A stretch of 64,000 bases of DNA, taken from assembly GCF_030269925.1 (NCBI RefSeq), contig NC_085112.1, positions 9,053,501-9,117,500 on the forward strand, written 5' to 3'. Both the position numbers and the translations under genes were made by a program. The notes under the pieces were generated by a model. That model saw only the letters and a list, made by a program, of their open reading frames with translations. It was not told the origin of the DNA and ran no database searches. Shown here in pieces: positions 63,871-64,000 of this stretch. The DNA comes from Bombyx mori (lineage: Eukaryota > Arthropoda > Insecta > Lepidoptera > Bombycidae). Each line of letters opens with the position of its first letter. Positions within the stretch are counted from its first letter, which is position 1.

Positions 63871-64000
63871 GTTTTTTTTTTATTGCTTAGATGGGTGGAC
63901 GAGCTCACAGCCCACCCGGTGTTAAGTGGTTACTGGAGCCCATAGACATCTACGACGTAAATGCGCCACCCACCTTAAGATATCAGTTCTAAGGTCTCAG
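63871..64000 (-). mobile_element. Bm1 SINE, cut by window end
   Basis: Minus-sense 3' end with a T-rich side at 63871-63880, then TTGCTTAGATGGGTGGACG and onwards, still continuing at the right border. Confidence 0.9.

Overview
The window comes from a lepidopteran genome, almost certainly the silkworm Bombyx mori or a very close relative. The DNA is AT-rich and non-coding for most of its length, it has spliced genes with GT-AG introns, and it holds more than twenty copies or fragments of the tRNA-derived Bombyx SINE Bm1. It also holds BMC1-like (jockey clade) LINE pieces with A-rich tails and Helitron-like elements with A|TC...CTAG|T borders. No bacterial, plasmid or CRISPR feature is present.

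Two host genes can be supported. The first, on the minus strand, is the 5' part of a DIP/lachesin-like immunoglobulin cell-adhesion gene. Its four exons are a signal-peptide exon at 24894-24976, two exons that together form Ig domain 1 (20187-20308 and 4513-4698), and the first half of Ig domain 2 (1461-1650). Splice phases agree at every junction, and the gene continues off the left edge. The second is a complete three-exon MFS sugar transporter of the Tret1-like class (502 residues) at 11990-14438 on the plus strand. It lies wholly inside the 15.5-kb second intron of the DIP gene, so it is a nested gene in opposite orientation. The 3' part of the signal-peptide exon, with its splice donor, has been copied three times into the adjoining intron as a roughly 190-bp tandem array carrying palindromic CAT/ATG satellite DNA. 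All three copies appear disabled as exons.

The rest is mobile DNA at various stages of decay. At 32.3-35.7 kb is a CR1-group LINE with an uninterrupted 987-codon endonuclease/reverse-transcriptase ORF and a TTA-repeat tail. At 46.8-51.9 kb is a 5.04-kb LTR retrotransposon whose 413-bp LTRs look identical and which is flanked by a TATATA duplication. Its interior is a scrambled remnant: a gag-like ORF, half a zinc knuckle, a Bm1 copy that itself contains an R1-clade LINE piece, an integrase C-terminus, and a retropepsin active site. Upstream of its 3' LTR lies an array of about nine small hairpins sharing a GATGGA-type loop, with compensating stem changes. This element sits in a nest of Bm1 and BMC1 pieces.

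Other repeats include Helitron-like elements (about 9.0, 10.5, 26.7, 42.3, 43.3, 54.7 and 55.5 kb), two copies of an unclassified repeat bordered by GGAACGAAGTTCC dyads (37.4 and 57.0 kb), another lepidopteran tRNA-SINE family (4.8 and 22.3 kb), a probable hAT MITE (23.2 kb) and a perfect 21-bp hairpin at 43.08 kb. All identifications were made by eye; no alignment or database search was run.
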